A model generated the notes under the pieces. It was not told where the DNA came from. It saw only the letters and a list, made by a program, of their open reading frames with translations, and searched no databases. From Cyanobium sp. CH-040 (lineage in GTDB: Bacteria > Cyanobacteriota > Cyanobacteriia > PCC-6307 > Cyanobiaceae), in the NCBI RefSeq assembly GCF_024346135.1, contig NZ_JAGQCJ010000009.1, positions 1 through 64,000 of the forward strand: DNA of 64,000 bases, read 5' to 3'. Of this stretch, positions 1-11,324 are shown piece after piece. How positions within the stretch are numbered: position 1 is the first letter of the stretch; each line of letters opens with the position of its first letter. Made by a program: the position numbers and the translations under genes.

Positions 1-732
1 TGGGGTGAACAGGTAGAGCAGGGAGCTCAGCCCCACCCCCAGCCGCTCGCCGTAGGCATCCCACGCCGCCAGGGCCTCCGGGTCACCGGCATCGGCACGG
101 CGGCAGAGCTCGTGCGGCTCCAGGGCGCTCAGGCGGGCCAGGCCGGCGATGCTGCAGTAGCTCTCCAGGGAACCGCGGTTGCCGCTGTTGCAGGGGGGGC
201 CATCGGGCTGGAGGCCGATCAGGCCCGGCTCGGCGGCGGCGCCGCGGTGGCCGGTGAACAGCCGCCCGCCCAGGAGCACGGCCCCGCCCACGCCGGTGCC
301 GAGGGTGAGCAGCACCACATCGCCGGCGCCGCGGGCCGCCCCGTGCCAGAGCTCACCGATGGCCGCGCAGTTGGCGTCGTTGGCGCAGGTGACGCGGCGC
401 TCCAGCAGCGCCTCCAGCCAGTCGGCCAGGGGCACGTCCCGCCACCCCGGCAGGTTGATGGCGATGCGGGCCACGCGGCAGGCACGGTCGCTGGGCCCCG
501 GGTGGCCCACCCCCACCAGCGGCGCCCGGCGGTGCGGATCGAGCCGCTCGACCGCCTCGCTGATGGCCACCACCACCGCTCCGGGCATGGCGGGCCGGGG
601 GGTGGCCACATCCAGGGCCTCCAGCAGCGTGCCGTGGCGGTCGAAGCGGCCGAGCTTGATCGCCGTGCCGCCCAGATCCACGCCGATCACCTGATCCGCC
701 ACGCCGGCCACCGTCGCCGCCGCCAACGCCAT
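1..732 (-). CDS. ROK-family sugar kinase (glucokinase-like), 3' end cut by window edge
   Basis: Phosphorylates a hexose, probably glucose, with ATP in the cytoplasm (family knowledge). Read from ATG at 732, the frame stays open to base 1, so the C-terminus is missing. Visible are the N-terminal phosphate-binding segment VDLGGTAIKLG (residues 18-28), the catalytic-base segment ANDAN (Asp119) and a glycine-rich TLGTGVGGAVLLGG stretch (about 143-156). The usual ROK zinc motif CxCGxxGCxE is degenerate: residues 181-190 read CNSGNRGSLE, with two of the three cysteines replaced by Ser, and the upstream GHI-type histidine is a Leu (EPGLIGL). It lies directly downstream of tamB on the same strand (tamB stop at 734-736), so the two are probably co-transcribed. 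Substrate specificity is inferred only from family. Confidence 0.85.
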   Translation of the reverse strand, partial: MALAAATVAGVADQVIGVDLGGTAIKLGRFDRHGTLLEALDVATPRPAMPGAVVVAISEAVERLDPHRRAPLVGVGHPGPSDRACRVARIAINLPGWRDVPLADWLEALLERRVTCANDANCAAIGELWHGAARGAGDVVLLTLGTGVGGAVLLGGRLFTGHRGAAAEPGLIGLQPDGPPCNSGNRGSLESYCSIAGLARLSALEPHELCRRADAGDPEALAAWDAYGERLGVGLSSLLYLFTP

Positions 733-733
733 C

Positions 734-3700
734 TCAGAACCGGAAGAACACCTGCAGCTGGGTCTGCCAGGCGCCTTCGGTGTCCACCGACCCCTGCAGG
801 TTCACCAGGTCGGAGGCGCGCCAGGTGAGGGTGAGCTGGGGGGGGATGTCGGTGCGGTTGGGCGCCGTCAGCACCGAGAAGTTGAACTGCTCGCTCACGT
901 CCACGCCCACCTCGGTCGCCAGCACCAGCTGCGGCGGCACTCTGCCCGAGCGCTGTTCCGACCTCCGGCTCACGGCCGGGTTCACGTAGGTGGGGTAGAG
1001 GGCGAAGCTGAGCCGTTGGCCGAACGCCTCCCCCAGGGTGCCGAGCACCGGCGAGAGCAGGGTCTGACCGAGCACGGTGGCCAGGGCGGCCCCGGCGCCG
1101 GGCCCGGTGAGGCCGGCCAGGGAGTTGCCGCCGATCAGCGCCAGCAGACGGTCCTCCGGCAACGCCGGGGTGCTGCGCAGGGAGATGCCGTCGGCCAGGC
1201 GGTCCGCAGGCCCGCTCACCGACAGGAACACCTGCACCAGATTGAGCTGGTTGAGGGAGCTGAAGCCGTTCTCCAGCTGCGCCAGGGAGGGGGCATAGCT
1301 GGAGGTGGCCTGGCTGCCGCTCACCACCCCGCCGGCCGTGATGGTGTCCGACACCCGGCTGCGCAGGGTGATGTCCAGATAGGGCACAAGCCCCAGCGAG
1401 GGGGTGAACACCGCCACGTTGGGAGTGTTGCGGTCGAGCACGAAATTGGTGGTGAACAGGCTCAGCCGCCCCCCCTCCAGGCGCACCACGCCGCGGGCCT
1501 GGAGGTCGGGACTGAGGGGCCCGTCGAAGCGCAGGCTGCCGACCGTCCTGAAGTCGGCCAGCCGGGGCACCACCACGCGGAAATCGGAGCCCAGGCCGAT
1601 GCGCAGGGCGTCGAGGCGGATGAAGCGCACGTTCGGGATCAGGGCGCGCAGCTCCTCGCCCGTCTGGCTCTCCAGTTCGGGCCCCAGGAGCACCAGGGGC
1701 CGCTGGAAATCCCAGCGCTGCTCGGCCACCTCCTGCACCGTGGCCGCCGTCTCGGTGGCGTTCTCCTCCTCGGCCAGCCGGCCGGGCTGCACATTCAGCG
1801 AGCCCTTGGCCATTTCCAGGCTGCCGCCCACCTCCAGGGCGGTGAGGCTGCCGCCCACCTCGAGCTGCCCGTCGATGCTGGCCTGCAGACGGGGCACCCG
1901 GAAGGGCAGCTTGTCCACGGAGATGGTCAACCGGGCCGGCTCCCCCTCCGCGCTGGTCTGGGCACGGAAGAGGCCAAGACTGCCGCTGCCGCTGAGCTTG
2001 CCGCTGCTGCCGACCCTGGCGCTGAATTCCTGCAGGAACAGCTTCTCGAAGTCGAACAGCACGGTGGCCTGGAGGTCCTCCACCTCCTGCTCCACCAGCC
2101 GCAGCTGACCGTCCTGAAGGCGCAGGAAGCCGTTGGCGATCGGCTCCTCGAGGCTGCCGCGCACCAGCAGCTGCAGGTTGGCGCTGCCCTCTTCCCACAC
2201 CAGCGCCGGCTGGGCCAGGCGGCTGAGGAAGATCAGGCCGTCATCGCGGCTGGTGACGCGCAGTTCGATCCCCTCCTGCGCCGGATCGAGGGGAACGGTG
2301 CCGGCCAGTTCGATGCCACTGGCGGCCCCGTCCGCCCGCAGGGCCAGGTCCACCTGCATGGTGTTCTCCACCAGTTCCAGCCGACCCCGCTCGAGCAGCA
2401 GTCCGGTCTCCCCCAGACCGGCATCGGTGAGGGCCAGCTCCAGCGCCAGCTCCGGCTGGGCGGCGAGCCGGTAGCGGCCCCGGGAGGCCAGCGTGCCGCG
2501 CAGGTCGGCCGGCAGAGGGGTGAACAGCGCCAGCAGGGAGAGGGGCACACCGCTGAGGCCGAAGCTGCCTGACCCCAGCCGCACCGGTCCCTGCAGCGTG
2601 GCCCGCAGGGGCTCGCCGGTGAGGGCTTCATCCCGGTCCTGCCCGGGAAACCACAGATGCCCCTCCAGGGAGGCGTCGATGTGGGTGTCCGCCAGGCGCG
2701 GGCCGCGCAGCTCGGCCTCGAGATCGAAGCGGGCCGCCACCCGCTCCAGCCGTTCAGCCGGAGTGAGCCGTTCGCGCTGATCCACCAGCGCCTGGCGCAG
2801 GCGGGCGCGGGCCTGGTTGAGGGCCAGCAGCTGGCCATCGAGGCTGCCGCCGAAGGTGTCGATGAGCAGGGTCCCGAGATCGGCGGCGCTGCCGGGGTCG
2901 ATGCCGGGCTCACCGCGCCAGCGGGGCCAGGCCTCCAGCAGGCGCCGCACGAGCCCGTCATCCAGCCCGCGGGCGCTGATGCGGGCCACATAGGCCCCCC
3001 GCCACACACCGCTCCAGTCCAGGTCGAGATCGCCGCCGCCGTCGGCCGTCACCTGGCCGGTGGCCTGGTAGCGGCGGTTGCGGTAGCTGCCGTCGAGCTC
3101 CACCCGCCGGGCCGTCACCCCCAGCACGGCGGGCCGGTCGAGGTCGACGCGGCCCCGGAAGGCCAGCGGCTGCAGCTCCAGCACGCCCGATCCGGAGAGA
3201 CCACCCTGCAACGGCTGGAACTGGCCCCTGGGTCCGAGCGCCAGGCTGAGGCCGGCCAGGGCGAAGCCATCGGCGCTCCAGGCGTAGGCCCGCGGCGACC
3301 CGTCCAGGCGCAGCACGCCGCCGTCGCGCTCCAGCGTCACCGCCACCGGCACCCAGCTCCGGTCCAGGCGGGCCTCCAGGAGCCCGCGGGGGTCCTCGCC
3401 GCGGCTGGCCATGCGCAGCCGGCCGCCGCCGGCCGGGTCGCCGGACCAGTCGCCCTCCCAGGCCTCGGCCAGCAGCAGGGGGCCGGCGCCGGGCTGATCG
3501 ACACGCAGCCGGAACTCCGGCGTCAGACCGCTGAGCGGACCACGGATCGTGCCGCTGGCGTCCGCCAGGCCCTGCAGTTCCGCCCCCAGCAGCGTCGAGA
3601 GCCGCGCGAGCGGGTAGCGGGTCAGCTGCAGACGCAGATCCAGGGGGCCGCTGCGCAGCCCCTGCGGCGCCGTCAGGGCGAGGGGCAGCGACCCCTGGGC

Positions 3701-5053
3701 GGAGAGGTGGGCGCTGGCGAGACGGTCGAGCAGCAGCCGCTGGTCGCGCCAGCGCAGCTGGGCATCCCAGGGACCCAGCAGGGGGTTGCCGGCCTGACGC
3801 AGCTGGGTGAGCAGCTCCGGGCGGCGCCAGGATCCGCCGAGCCGGAAGCTGCCGGTCAGGGCCGAACCGGCCAGCTCGGGCGAGATCGGCCGGTTCACGG
3901 GGATGTCAGCCGGCTGCAGCCGCCAGGTGCCGCTGAGGGCAGGGTCTGGACTGACCCGGCCGCTGGCGCGCAGCCAGGAGTCGCGGGAGCTGAGCTCAAG
4001 GGTCTCCAGGGCCACCGCGTCCGGCCGCCAGCGGGCCCGCAGACCCAGCTCACCGCGCTGCCGGTCCCAGCGCCAGCCGCTGCGGGCCAGGGTGACGGCG
4101 GTGCCGTCGCAGGCCAGCCGCGGACGCTCCAGGATCAACGGCTGCTCACCGGCACGGGGCCGCCAGCCAAGCTGGCGCAGCCGCAGCTCGCCCTGGCAGT
4201 CCGGCTCACCCTGGCGCCAGCTGAGCCGCAGCTCGCCGTCGAGGCGGCCGTCGAGCTCGCCGCCGAGCCCCAGCAGCTGCGCCGGCCAGCCCACATCGAG
4301 GCTGCGGCTCAGCAGCCGACCCTGCCAGCGGCCGCTGCGCCAGTTGCCGCCTCCGCGCAGCTGCAGCTCGCCGGCCCCGGCCCTGCCCGCCGCCCCTGGA
4401 CGAAGCTGCAGCAGGGCGGAGGCCTCGCGGCGGTGGGGCTCCAGCATCACGCTGCCGCGCAGCGCCAGATCGCCGTCCAGCGGGGCGATGCGCAAGCGGG
4501 CGGGCTGGCCCAGGCGCAGGCGGACGGCCAGGCGGGGCGGCTCCAGGTCCGGATCGAGGCTGGGCAGACGCCAGTAGCTGCCGTCGGCGTTGGGCCGCAG
4601 GTCAGCGTCCACCCCCGTCAGGGTCACCTCCAGCACCGGCAGGCGGCGGCGCAGGCTGGCCAGGGGATCGAGACGCAGGCCGATCCCCGCCATCCGCACC
4701 CCGGACGGGTCAGAGGGCAGGGGCGTCAGGCGGCTGGGCCCCAGCTGCAGTCCCGACCAGCCCAGCCCGCGGTAGGGCCCGAGTTCGAGCGGATGGCCCA
4801 GCACGCTGCCGAGCTGGGCCTCCAGGCGGGGCCGCTGCCGCTCGTAGAGCCCGGCGACCAGGCGGTCGAGGGAGACGAGCGAAGCGGCGGCGCCGGCACC
4901 GGCCAGGGACGCGGCGATCAGCGCCGTGCGCACGGCCCGGCCGGAGAAGCGGCCCGCCGGTGGCCTGCCGGGGGGATGGGCCTGGGGAGCGGGGTCCCCG
5001 GCGGGGGGCTCAGGGGTTGCCGGTGGCGGGCCCAGGGGTGGCAACTCCGCCAT
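734..5053 (-). CDS. tamB: TamB-like translocation and assembly module protein (DUF490), 1439 aa
   Basis: TamB is an inner-membrane-anchored, periplasm-spanning beta-helical protein that works with an Omp85/TamA partner in outer-membrane protein or lipid transport (family knowledge). The protein has a proline-rich cytoplasmic N-terminus of about 40 residues, one membrane segment near residues 42-65 (TALIAASLAGAGAAASLVSL) and then over 1200 residues of alternating beta-strand repeats rich in G/L/R/D. The conserved TamB domain occupies roughly the last 350 residues and ends in LQVFFRF, a beta-strand ending in an aromatic residue as in outer-membrane-interacting proteins. The length fits cyanobacterial TamB, which is larger than most proteobacterial versions. 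It is divergent from ycf51 across a 166-bp gap carrying a hexamer repeat, and is followed within 1 bp by the ROK kinase. Long frames open on the opposite strand here are composition artefacts. Confidence 0.93.
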   Translation of the reverse strand: MAELPPLGPPPATPEPPAGDPAPQAHPPGRPPAGRFSGRAVRTALIAASLAGAGAAASLVSLDRLVAGLYERQRPRLEAQLGSVLGHPLELGPYRGLGWSGLQLGPSRLTPLPSDPSGVRMAGIGLRLDPLASLRRRLPVLEVTLTGVDADLRPNADGSYWRLPSLDPDLEPPRLAVRLRLGQPARLRIAPLDGDLALRGSVMLEPHRREASALLQLRPGAAGRAGAGELQLRGGGNWRSGRWQGRLLSRSLDVGWPAQLLGLGGELDGRLDGELRLSWRQGEPDCQGELRLRQLGWRPRAGEQPLILERPRLACDGTAVTLARSGWRWDRQRGELGLRARWRPDAVALETLELSSRDSWLRASGRVSPDPALSGTWRLQPADIPVNRPISPELAGSALTGSFRLGGSWRRPELLTQLRQAGNPLLGPWDAQLRWRDQRLLLDRLASAHLSAQGSLPLALTAPQGLRSGPLDLRLQLTRYPLARLSTLLGAELQGLADASGTIRGPLSGLTPEFRLRVDQPGAGPLLLAEAWEGDWSGDPAGGGRLRMASRGEDPRGLLEARLDRSWVPVAVTLERDGGVLRLDGSPRAYAWSADGFALAGLSLALGPRGQFQPLQGGLSGSGVLELQPLAFRGRVDLDRPAVLGVTARRVELDGSYRNRRYQATGQVTADGGGDLDLDWSGVWRGAYVARISARGLDDGLVRRLLEAWPRWRGEPGIDPGSAADLGTLLIDTFGGSLDGQLLALNQARARLRQALVDQRERLTPAERLERVAARFDLEAELRGPRLADTHIDASLEGHLWFPGQDRDEALTGEPLRATLQGPVRLGSGSFGLSGVPLSLLALFTPLPADLRGTLASRGRYRLAAQPELALELALTDAGLGETGLLLERGRLELVENTMQVDLALRADGAASGIELAGTVPLDPAQEGIELRVTSRDDGLIFLSRLAQPALVWEEGSANLQLLVRGSLEEPIANGFLRLQDGQLRLVEQEVEDLQATVLFDFEKLFLQEFSARVGSSGKLSGSGSLGLFRAQTSAEGEPARLTISVDKLPFRVPRLQASIDGQLEVGGSLTALEVGGSLEMAKGSLNVQPGRLAEEENATETAATVQEVAEQRWDFQRPLVLLGPELESQTGEELRALIPNVRFIRLDALRIGLGSDFRVVVPRLADFRTVGSLRFDGPLSPDLQARGVVRLEGGRLSLFTTNFVLDRNTPNVAVFTPSLGLVPYLDITLRSRVSDTITAGGVVSGSQATSSYAPSLAQLENGFSSLNQLNLVQVFLSVSGPADRLADGISLRSTPALPEDRLLALIGGNSLAGLTGPGAGAALATVLGQTLLSPVLGTLGEAFGQRLSFALYPTYVNPAVSRRSEQRSGRVPPQLVLATEVGVDVSEQFNFSVLTAPNRTDIPPQLTLTWRASDLVNLQGSVDTEGAWQTQLQVFFRF

Positions 5054-5154
5054 GAACCTGGAGAACCCAGACGCGCCAGGGCCGCAATATAAGGGCCTGG
5101 TCCAGGTGCTCAGGCATCCCTGCGCACCCGCACATCAGCGCCCCAGCATCAGCA

Positions 5155-5200
5155 CCCGACCACGACCAAGACCACGACCACGACCACGACCACGACCACC
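5155..5200. repeat. CACGAC hexamer microsatellite in the tamB-ycf51 intergenic region
   Basis: Positions 5161-5196 hold six consecutive 6-bp units, five CACGAC and one CAAGAC, flanked by partial units (CCCGAC before, CACCCG after). The array ends about 20 bp before the ycf51 ATG and lies between two divergent genes. Such arrays are prone to slipped-strand length change. A regulatory effect on either gene is only a possibility. Confidence 0.85.
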
Positions 5201-5219
5201 CGAGCATGCGCAGCCAACG

Positions 5220-5687
5220 ATGAGCACCGATCCGATCCTGTTCGTGGCCGGTGAATGGCTGGGGGCCGCCAGCGGCCTGCTGGCGCTGCTCACCCTCGCT
5301 GCCTTCCTGCTGGGCTGGGGCACCCGCTTCCGCCTGGTGGGCGTCACCAGCTTCACGGCCCTGCTGGCCATCTCCTGCCTGGCCTTCGCGGTGAGCTATC
5401 GGCCTCGGGTCACGGTGGAGGGTGCGCTGAGCGTGCCGGTGGTGTTCGACAACGGCACCGATCTGGTGGTGGCGGCGGCACCGGGGACACTCGACCCAGC
5501 CACCGCGGCCGCCAGCGTCAACCAGCTGGCCCTGAATCTCAGCGGCAGCGGCCGCACCACCCCGGACGGTCTGGTGCGGGTGCGGCTGCGCCATGTGGAA
5601 CGGGTGGGTCCGGGCCTCAGCCGGCCGGTGGTGCTGGCCGAAGCCATCCGCGACTTCGCCACCGACACCGTGACGCTCACGCCGTGA
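5220..5687 (+). CDS. ycf51: Ycf51 family membrane protein
   Basis: Ycf51 (DUF2518) is a conserved cyanobacterial and plastid-encoded membrane protein of unknown biochemical role. The 155-residue product starts at ATG 5220. It has two predicted transmembrane segments, about residues 10-32 (LGAASGLLALLTLAAFLLGWG) and 40-60, joined by the short RFRLVGVTSF motif typical of the family. A soluble C-terminal part of about 95 residues follows, with the NLSGSGR and PVVLAEAIRDFATD segments that align with remembered Ycf51 sequences. The frame continues upstream, but the hexamer array and the spacing to tamB argue for the ATG. Its stop (TGA 5685-5687) overlaps the GTG start of the next gene. Confidence 0.85.
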   Translation: MSTDPILFVAGEWLGAASGLLALLTLAAFLLGWGTRFRLVGVTSFTALLAISCLAFAVSYRPRVTVEGALSVPVVFDNGTDLVVAAAPGTLDPATAAASVNQLALNLSGSGRTTPDGLVRVRLRHVERVGPGLSRPVVLAEAIRDFATDTVTLTP

Positions 5688-6076
5688 GCCTTCCGGCCTG
5701 GCGGCTGCCAGGACACGCCCGCGCCGAGGCGGAGGTGCTGCGCGCCCAGGGCGTGGCCAGCTGGCCGGCCCTGGCCGCTCTGCCGGACGGGCTGGTGCGG
5801 CAGCTGGCCGGCTCGACCGGGGCCAGCGAAGCCACCCTGCGACGGCTGCGCGGCCAGGCACGACTGGTGGTGCAGGTGGGTCTGGAACCCGAGCAGGCGG
5901 CGTTGCTGCTGCATGCCGGCATCGCCGATGCCCGGGGCCTGGCCCGTGCCGACCCGCAACAGCTCTGGGTGCAGACCGGCCGGCTGCAGCGCCGGCTCAC
6001 CGGCGAGGCCGTGGCGCCGCCGGATCTGCCCACCCTGCAGCGCTGGATCGCCCGGGCTCGCCGGGCGGCAAACTGA
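5684..6076 (+). CDS. DUF4332-like helix-hairpin-helix protein
   Basis: Small cytoplasmic protein of 130 residues starting with GTG at 5684, which overlaps the ycf51 stop by 4 bp (GTGA) and so implies translational coupling. The sequence is helical and contains repeated short motifs of the type 'AEAEVLRAQGVASWPALAAL' and 'LLLHAGIADARGLARADP'. These resemble the paired helix-hairpin-helix units of DUF4332 proteins, which are related to DNA-binding HhH folds. Trp, Leu and Arg are abundant and there is no signal peptide. The function is unknown, and the DUF4332 assignment is by pattern only. The next gene starts 18 bp later. Confidence 0.7.
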   Translation: MSLPAWRLPGHARAEAEVLRAQGVASWPALAALPDGLVRQLAGSTGASEATLRRLRGQARLVVQVGLEPEQAALLLHAGIADARGLARADPQQLWVQTGRLQRRLTGEAVAPPDLPTLQRWIARARRAAN

Positions 6077-6094
6077 CCCCACGACGGCCAGGGG

Positions 6095-6487
6095 ATGGGC
6101 GAGCCCATCTGGAATGGAAGCAGACGCGAACAGGTCGTGGCGGCTCACCAGCGATTCCTGACGCCGATCCGGCGCGCAGACCGCAGGCCTGGCGCGCTGC
6201 TGCTCTGCGCCCTGGCGGCAGCGGTGGCGCTGCTGCCGGCGGCTGGAACCCTGATGGCGATACCGGCTCCGGCGCTGGCCCAGTCCAACCTGCTGCAGTC
6301 GGTGCGACGGGATCCGGCCCGCGCCAAGGCGCTCTGCAACCAGCTGCGTGAGATGAACCGCCAGGGCATGTCCGCCACCAGCAAGGAGGCCACCCGCAGG
6401 ATCGCCGCCCAGGAAGGGCTCAGTCCGGTGGACGCCGAGGTGCTGATCACCTACGTGGTGGGGATGCACTGCCCGGAGGTGCGCTGA
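6095..6487 (+). CDS. Secreted hypothetical protein, 130 aa
   Basis: I do not recognise a characterised family. The N-terminus has a basic stretch (RRADRRPG, residues 26-33) followed by a hydrophobic core (ALLLCALAAAVALLPAAGTLMA) and a probable signal-peptidase site after PAPALA-Q (residue 63). This indicates export to the periplasm or thylakoid lumen. The mature part of about 67 residues is charged and helical, with two cysteines (in ALCNQLREM and GMHCPEVR) that could form a disulfide. The N-region before the signal core is unusually long, so a downstream start is possible, although AGGGGATGGGCG around 6090 gives a plausible ribosome site for the ATG at 6095. It sits in the same-direction run between the DUF4332-like and CocE-like genes. 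Confidence 0.6.
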   Translation: MGEPIWNGSRREQVVAAHQRFLTPIRRADRRPGALLLCALAAAVALLPAAGTLMAIPAPALAQSNLLQSVRRDPARAKALCNQLREMNRQGMSATSKEATRRIAAQEGLSPVDAEVLITYVVGMHCPEVR

Positions 6488-6498
6488 CGGCCGCGCCG

Positions 6499-8124
6499 GT
6501 GTCCTGGCGGGATGCCTGGCTCTGCTGCCGCGACGGCGTGCGGCTGATCAGCCGGATCTGGCAACCGCCGGGCGAGGGGCCCTGGCCGGTGCTGCTGATG
6601 CGCCAGCCCTACGGCCGGGCGATCGCCTCCACCCCCACCTACGCCCACCCGGGCTGGTATGCCGCCCAGGGATTCCTGGTGGTGGTGCAGGACGTGCGCG
6701 GCCAGGGCGATTCGCAGGGCAGCTTCGCCGGCTTTGCCCAGGAGGCCCGCGACAGCACCGACAGCGTGCGCTGGGCCCGGCGGCTGGAGGGCTGCAACGG
6801 CCGGGTGGGCCTGTACGGCTTCTCCTACCAGGGCCTCACCCAGCTGCTCAGCGACGCCGGCGACGCGGAGGGGCTGCCCGACTGCCTGGCGCCGGCGATG
6901 GCGGGGCTGGATGAGCGCCGGCACTGGGCCGGCAGCGGCGGTGCCCACTGGTGGGCCCTGGGGCTGGGATGGGGTCTGCAGCTGGCGGCGCTGCAGTGCC
7001 GCCGCCGCGGCGACCGGGAGGGCTGGCGGCGCATCCGCTGCAGCCTCGATTCGGGCGCCTTTCTGGAGGAGGGGCCGGCGCTGCTGGAGGAGCTGGATCC
7101 CGAAGGCATGGGCCTGCGCTGGCTGCGGCAGGATCCCGCGCTGGCGGAGGGCTGGCGGGTGCATGAGCCGCCGGCGCCGCTGTGGCGGCGGCCGATGCTG
7201 CTGATCGGCGGCTGGCACGACCCCCATCTCGAGGGCGTGCTGGACCTCTGGCGGCGGGCGCGGGCCGCCGGGGGCAGGCCCCTGCTGCGCATCGGCGCCT
7301 GGACCCACCTCAACTGGGGCGACGGGGTGGACGGGCTGCTGGCGCGCTTCTTCCGCCGGCATCTGCAGGATCCACCCGGGGAGGCGTTCGCCGAACCGGA
7401 GGTGGCGGTGCAGAGCGGGCGGCAGGGCTCCTGGTGGAGCCTCCCTGCGCCGGCCGCCGATGCCATTGCGGAGCCGACTGGCGACGCCCCGGCAGGGCGA
7501 CGCTGGTGGCTGCGGGGAGTGGAACTGCTGCCGGCCGGTGGCCCCACGCCGAGCGGGGCGGAGCGGCGCTGGATCGTGCACGATCCCTGGCGGCCGGTGC
7601 CGGGGCGGGGCGGGCACCTGGGGCTCGACGCCGGACCCTGCCAGCGAGGAGATCTGGACCAGCGGCGCGACGTGGCCTGTTTCACCAGCGCTCAGCTGGA
7701 ACGGACGCTGCGCCTGCTGGCCCGTCCCCGCCTGCGGCTGCGGGTGAGCAGCGACCAGCCGGGATTCGACCTCTGCGCCGCCCTGAGCCGGATCACCCCG
7801 GACGGCGGCGTGGAGCAGCTCAGCACAGGCGTCAGCCGTCAGCTGGGCGCCGGCTGCCGGGAGCCGGCCTGGCGCGAGGTGCAGCTGCAGCCCCTGCTGC
7901 TGGAGCTGCAGCCCGGGGAGCGGCTGCGGCTGTCACTGGCGGCGGCGGCCTGGCCCCAGGTGGCCGTGAATCCGGGCACAGGCGAGCGGCCCTGGGGGGG
8001 CAGCGGCCCGGAGCATCGCGTGATCACCCTGGAGCTGGACAGCCAGGACGCGGTGCTGAGCCTGGAGACGGTCGAGGGACTGGATCCTGGGGCAAACTGT
8101 GGCCTGCCGTGCCCGCCGCCGTGA
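6499..8124 (+). CDS. CocE/NonD family alpha/beta-hydrolase (X-Pro dipeptidyl-peptidase S15 type)
   Basis: Serine hydrolase of the CocE/X-prolyl aminopeptidase superfamily; natural substrates in cyanobacteria are unknown, but acyl esters or peptides are expected. The 541-residue protein shows the S15 N-terminal segment (RDGVRLISRIWQP), the oxyanion region (VVVQDVRGQGDSQG), the nucleophile elbow GFSYQG with Ser at about residue 116, an acid loop GGWHDPHLEG and a His loop GAWTHLNWG. All three members of the triad are therefore plausible. The C-terminal third is the beta-sandwich (XPP C-terminal) domain ending with RVITLEL. The start is taken as GTG 6499, 12 bp after the preceding stop. No signal peptide is visible, so it is probably cytoplasmic. 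Confidence 0.85.
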   Translation: MSWRDAWLCCRDGVRLISRIWQPPGEGPWPVLLMRQPYGRAIASTPTYAHPGWYAAQGFLVVVQDVRGQGDSQGSFAGFAQEARDSTDSVRWARRLEGCNGRVGLYGFSYQGLTQLLSDAGDAEGLPDCLAPAMAGLDERRHWAGSGGAHWWALGLGWGLQLAALQCRRRGDREGWRRIRCSLDSGAFLEEGPALLEELDPEGMGLRWLRQDPALAEGWRVHEPPAPLWRRPMLLIGGWHDPHLEGVLDLWRRARAAGGRPLLRIGAWTHLNWGDGVDGLLARFFRRHLQDPPGEAFAEPEVAVQSGRQGSWWSLPAPAADAIAEPTGDAPAGRRWWLRGVELLPAGGPTPSGAERRWIVHDPWRPVPGRGGHLGLDAGPCQRGDLDQRRDVACFTSAQLERTLRLLARPRLRLRVSSDQPGFDLCAALSRITPDGGVEQLSTGVSRQLGAGCREPAWREVQLQPLLLELQPGERLRLSLAAAAWPQVAVNPGTGERPWGGSGPEHRVITLELDSQDAVLSLETVEGLDPGANCGLPCPPP

Positions 8125-8885
8125 TGCCACGCTCCGCTCCGCTGCTGCTGGGTCTGTGCGCGGCCCTGACCCTGGGCGGCGCTCCCCAGGGCCTGCGGGC
8201 CCAGGGCACGCAGGCCGCCGCAGCCCCCCGGTCCACTCTCACGGTGGCCGAGGCCCGGGCGGCGGCCAACCGCTTCCTGGAGGCAGCGAAGACCCGCGAT
8301 GCCGACCTCCGCTATGCCCAGTTCTCCCCCGAACTGAAGGCGATCAGCAGCCCGGCGATCGTGGCTGAGCGCATCCGCAACGAACCCGTGCTGCGCGGCT
8401 GGACCCTGCTGAGCGTGCGCGGCGGCCTCAGCACCACCACGGTGGAAGCGACGCTGGACACCGCCGAGGGAACCCGCGACCTGTTCATGGTGCTCAACGG
8501 CCGGGGGGAACTGGAGGGATACCACTTCGACCTCACCGACGCCGACACCGCCAAGGTGGCCAGGGATTTCGTGGTGGCGCTGAGCGCCGGACAGTTCGTG
8601 ACCGCGCGCAGCTTCCTCAGCCTGCCCAAGCAGGAGGAGTTCAGCGCCGCCGCGCTGCGCACCAAGTGGCAGGAGCTGCAGCGCCAGACCGGTGCCTTCG
8701 TGAAGGTGGGCCGGGTGCTGGAGGTGGACCGGGCCGAGGACACCCGCCTGGTGCTGGTGAGCACCGAGTTCAGGGAGGTCACCGATGCGCTGTTCGTGAT
8801 CCTCAACACCAACAACGAGATCGTGGCGGTGAACTTCCCGCAGGATCCGGTGCGGCCGCGCAAGTTCTCCCCCAGCTCGCGCTGA
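8124..8885 (+). CDS. Secreted protein with duplicated DUF3887-like (NTF2-like) domain
   Basis: Exported protein of 253 residues. ATG 8124 overlaps the previous TGA by one base. A classical signal peptide ([18 protein letters not shown]) is followed by [10 protein letters not shown] as the cleavage region. The mature protein contains two copies of one unit: '[19 protein letters not shown]' to '[17 protein letters not shown]' and '[23 protein letters not shown]' to '[18 protein letters not shown]'. Each has an alpha helix, a variable strand region and a closing strand with V(F)LN. This layout resembles DUF3887/NTF2-like binding domains. No catalytic residues can be assigned. It is probably in one transcript with the upstream hydrolase. 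Confidence 0.65.
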   Translation: MPRSAPLLLGLCAALTLGGAPQGLRAQGTQAAAAPRSTLTVAEARAAANRFLEAAKTRDADLRYAQFSPELKAISSPAIVAERIRNEPVLRGWTLLSVRGGLSTTTVEATLDTAEGTRDLFMVLNGRGELEGYHFDLTDADTAKVARDFVVALSAGQFVTARSFLSLPKQEEFSAAALRTKWQELQRQTGAFVKVGRVLEVDRAEDTRLVLVSTEFREVTDALFVILNTNNEIVAVNFPQDPVRPRKFSPSSR

Positions 8886-8958
8886 ATCCACGGCGCCGCA
8901 CGGGAGGCGGCTGCCACCGGGAACCGCCCTAAGCTCGCGGCGCCCGTGCTGCCTTGCC

Positions 8959-11274
<2,316 letters not shown>

Positions 11275-11324
11275 TCCCGCGGGGTGGTCGGGTAGGTTCG
11301 CCCCTGGCCCGGTTGTCTGCCCTG

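Noticed and set aside
2657-5092. Long open frame on the plus strand (811 codons) opposite tamB
   Set aside because: Low-complexity Ala/Gln/Gly/Pro sequence without motifs; antisense artefact of GC-rich third positions in tamB.
5161-5196. Coding origin of the CACGAC array (RPRPRP or WSWSWS peptide)
   Set aside because: The frames carrying it do not fit any start with ribosome site, and the tamB and ycf51 proteins are complete without it.
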